From CAYVKY01 sp964452115 (GTDB lineage Bacteria > Bacteroidota > Ignavibacteria > Tepidaquicellales > Tepidaquicellaceae), in assembly GCA_964452115.1 (NCBI GenBank), contig CAYVKY010000042.1:1-15873 (forward strand): a stretch of 15,873 nucleotides of DNA, in the 5' to 3' direction. The notes below the pieces were generated by a model. The model searched no databases and was not told the origin of the DNA. It saw only the letters and a program-made list of their open reading frames with translations. Positions 15,112 to 15,873 of the stretch are shown here, piece by piece. Both the position numbers and the translations under genes were made by a program. Every line of letters begins with the position of its first letter. The stretch's first letter is position 1.

Positions 15112-15873
15112 TCATTTTAAAATTACTAATTTTTTAATCTCATAAAATTGCTGTATCCTAGTCAGTGCTTCAATTCTGTAAAAATATGTTCCGCTTGATA
15201 AATCATCTGAACTTAAAGATACAGTGTAATATCCGGCGGTTGTGCTGCCGGTATAAATCGTTTTGATTTCCCTTCCGCGTATATCATATAATTTAATTAT
15301 TACATTCGCATCGGAAGGAATCGCAAAGTCAATTTTGGTTAATGGATTAAAAGGATTTGGATAATTTTGAGAAATGAAAAATTTTGGAGGCAAGCTAATA
15401 TTAACATCACCGGAAAGATTCAGATACTGGAAATTTCCGTTATAGTCAATCTGTCTTAATCTATAACTGAATTTTCCTGAATTTAGTTTCCGGTCTGCAA
15501 AGCTGTATTGTGAAACGGTTGATGTTGTTCCGTTTCCTTTGATAAAAGCAATTTTATTCCATCCGCTTGTTGAAGATTTTCTCTCGATGTCGAAACCTGA
15601 ATTGTCAATTTCCGATGAAGTTGACCATCTCAGCAGAACATCGTTTCCGTTTTGAACAGATGAATTAAACGCAAGCAAATTGACAGGCAGCGGCGCAGAA
15701 AGGATGGTACTGCTTGAAGAAGACTGCCCGTCAGGATTGATAACAGAAACAGTTATTACACTGCCTGTCGTACTCAGATTAGTAGTATTTAAATTCAGCG
15801 TTACCTGAGTGGGGGAGTTATATGTAACGGAATTAACAATCACACCGTTTGAAACCGAAGCAGAAATTCTTTT
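15112..15873 (-). CDS. T9SS-exported protein, C-terminal part (5' end outside window)
   Basis: The frame is open through the window end, with 10 extra residues before the first possible start (a GTG at 15841-15843), so the gene is truncated by the window and not a complete 243-residue protein. The visible part begins inside an IPT/TIG-like immunoglobulin repeat (SVTYNSPTQVTLNLNTT, ITVSVINPDG). A fibronectin-like domain (PLPVNLLAFNSS to NFQYL) and a T9SS C-terminal sorting domain follow (ISQNYPNPFNPLTKIDF, KLYDIRGREI, SSGTYFYRI, KKLVILK). The last two domains are clearly related to those of the next gene 15 bp downstream, with which it is probably co-transcribed. Surface exposure is likely; function depends on the missing N-terminal part. 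Confidence 0.88.
   Translation of the reverse strand, partial: KRISASVSNGVIVNSVTYNSPTQVTLNLNTTNLSTTGSVITVSVINPDGQSSSSSTILSAPLPVNLLAFNSSVQNGNDVLLRWSTSSEIDNSGFDIERKSSTSGWNKIAFIKGNGTTSTVSQYSFADRKLNSGKFSYRLRQIDYNGNFQYLNLSGDVNISLPPKFFISQNYPNPFNPLTKIDFAIPSDANVIIKLYDIRGREIKTIYTGSTTAGYYTVSLSSDDLSSGTYFYRIEALTRIQQFYEIKKLVILK

Overview
The window looks like a chromosomal segment from a member of the Bacteroidetes/Ignavibacteria side of the FCB group, most likely an Ignavibacteria-type bacterium. Three predicted secreted proteins end in a type IX secretion (T9SS) C-terminal domain of the 'QNYPNPFNP' style, which I associate with Ignavibacteria and relatives. There are two TonB-dependent outer-membrane receptors. 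Ribosome-binding sites are weak, intergenic DNA is AT-rich, and two candidate promoters resemble the Bacteroidota -33/-7 type. The assignment rests on sequence style, not on a marker gene.

Layout. (1) 224-3788, minus strand: a tight three-gene operon of an active M16 zinc peptidase, an M16 homologue without the zinc motif, and a NicO/UreH-like membrane protein with a His-rich loop. (2) 3789-4096: divergent intergenic region with a palindromic repeat and a candidate promoter. (3) 4097-7833, plus strand: a FecA-like TonB-dependent receptor followed after 5 bp by a T9SS-exported Asp-box beta-propeller. (4) 7816-8442, minus strand: a small membrane protein that overlaps the propeller gene tail to tail, and a cold-shock protein with a clear intrinsic terminator. 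(5) 8681-11440, minus strand: a small membrane-anchored protein of unknown function, a second TonB-dependent receptor, and its intrinsic terminator. (6) 11441-11835: intergenic region with a promoter candidate, two palindromes and a heptamer repeat array. (7) 11836-15873, minus strand: two consecutive T9SS cargo proteins with related C-terminal halves, the upstream one cut by the window end.

The theme is the cell envelope: surface capture (T9SS cargo), uptake (TonB receptors) and periplasmic processing (M16 pair). The divergent arrangement of a TonB receptor with a periplasmic M16 pair resembles the logic of ferredoxin-type protein uptake (FusA/FusC), and the His-loop transporter hints at a metal. 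This link is inference.

The repeats are the other notable content. (ATTTTAC)n arrays lie directly after the stop codons of two unrelated minus-strand genes. A near-identical 30-bp palindrome-bearing repeat occurs in opposite orientations 7.7 kb apart. I see no transposase, integrase, rRNA, tRNA or CRISPR array, and no obvious defence or biosynthetic cluster.
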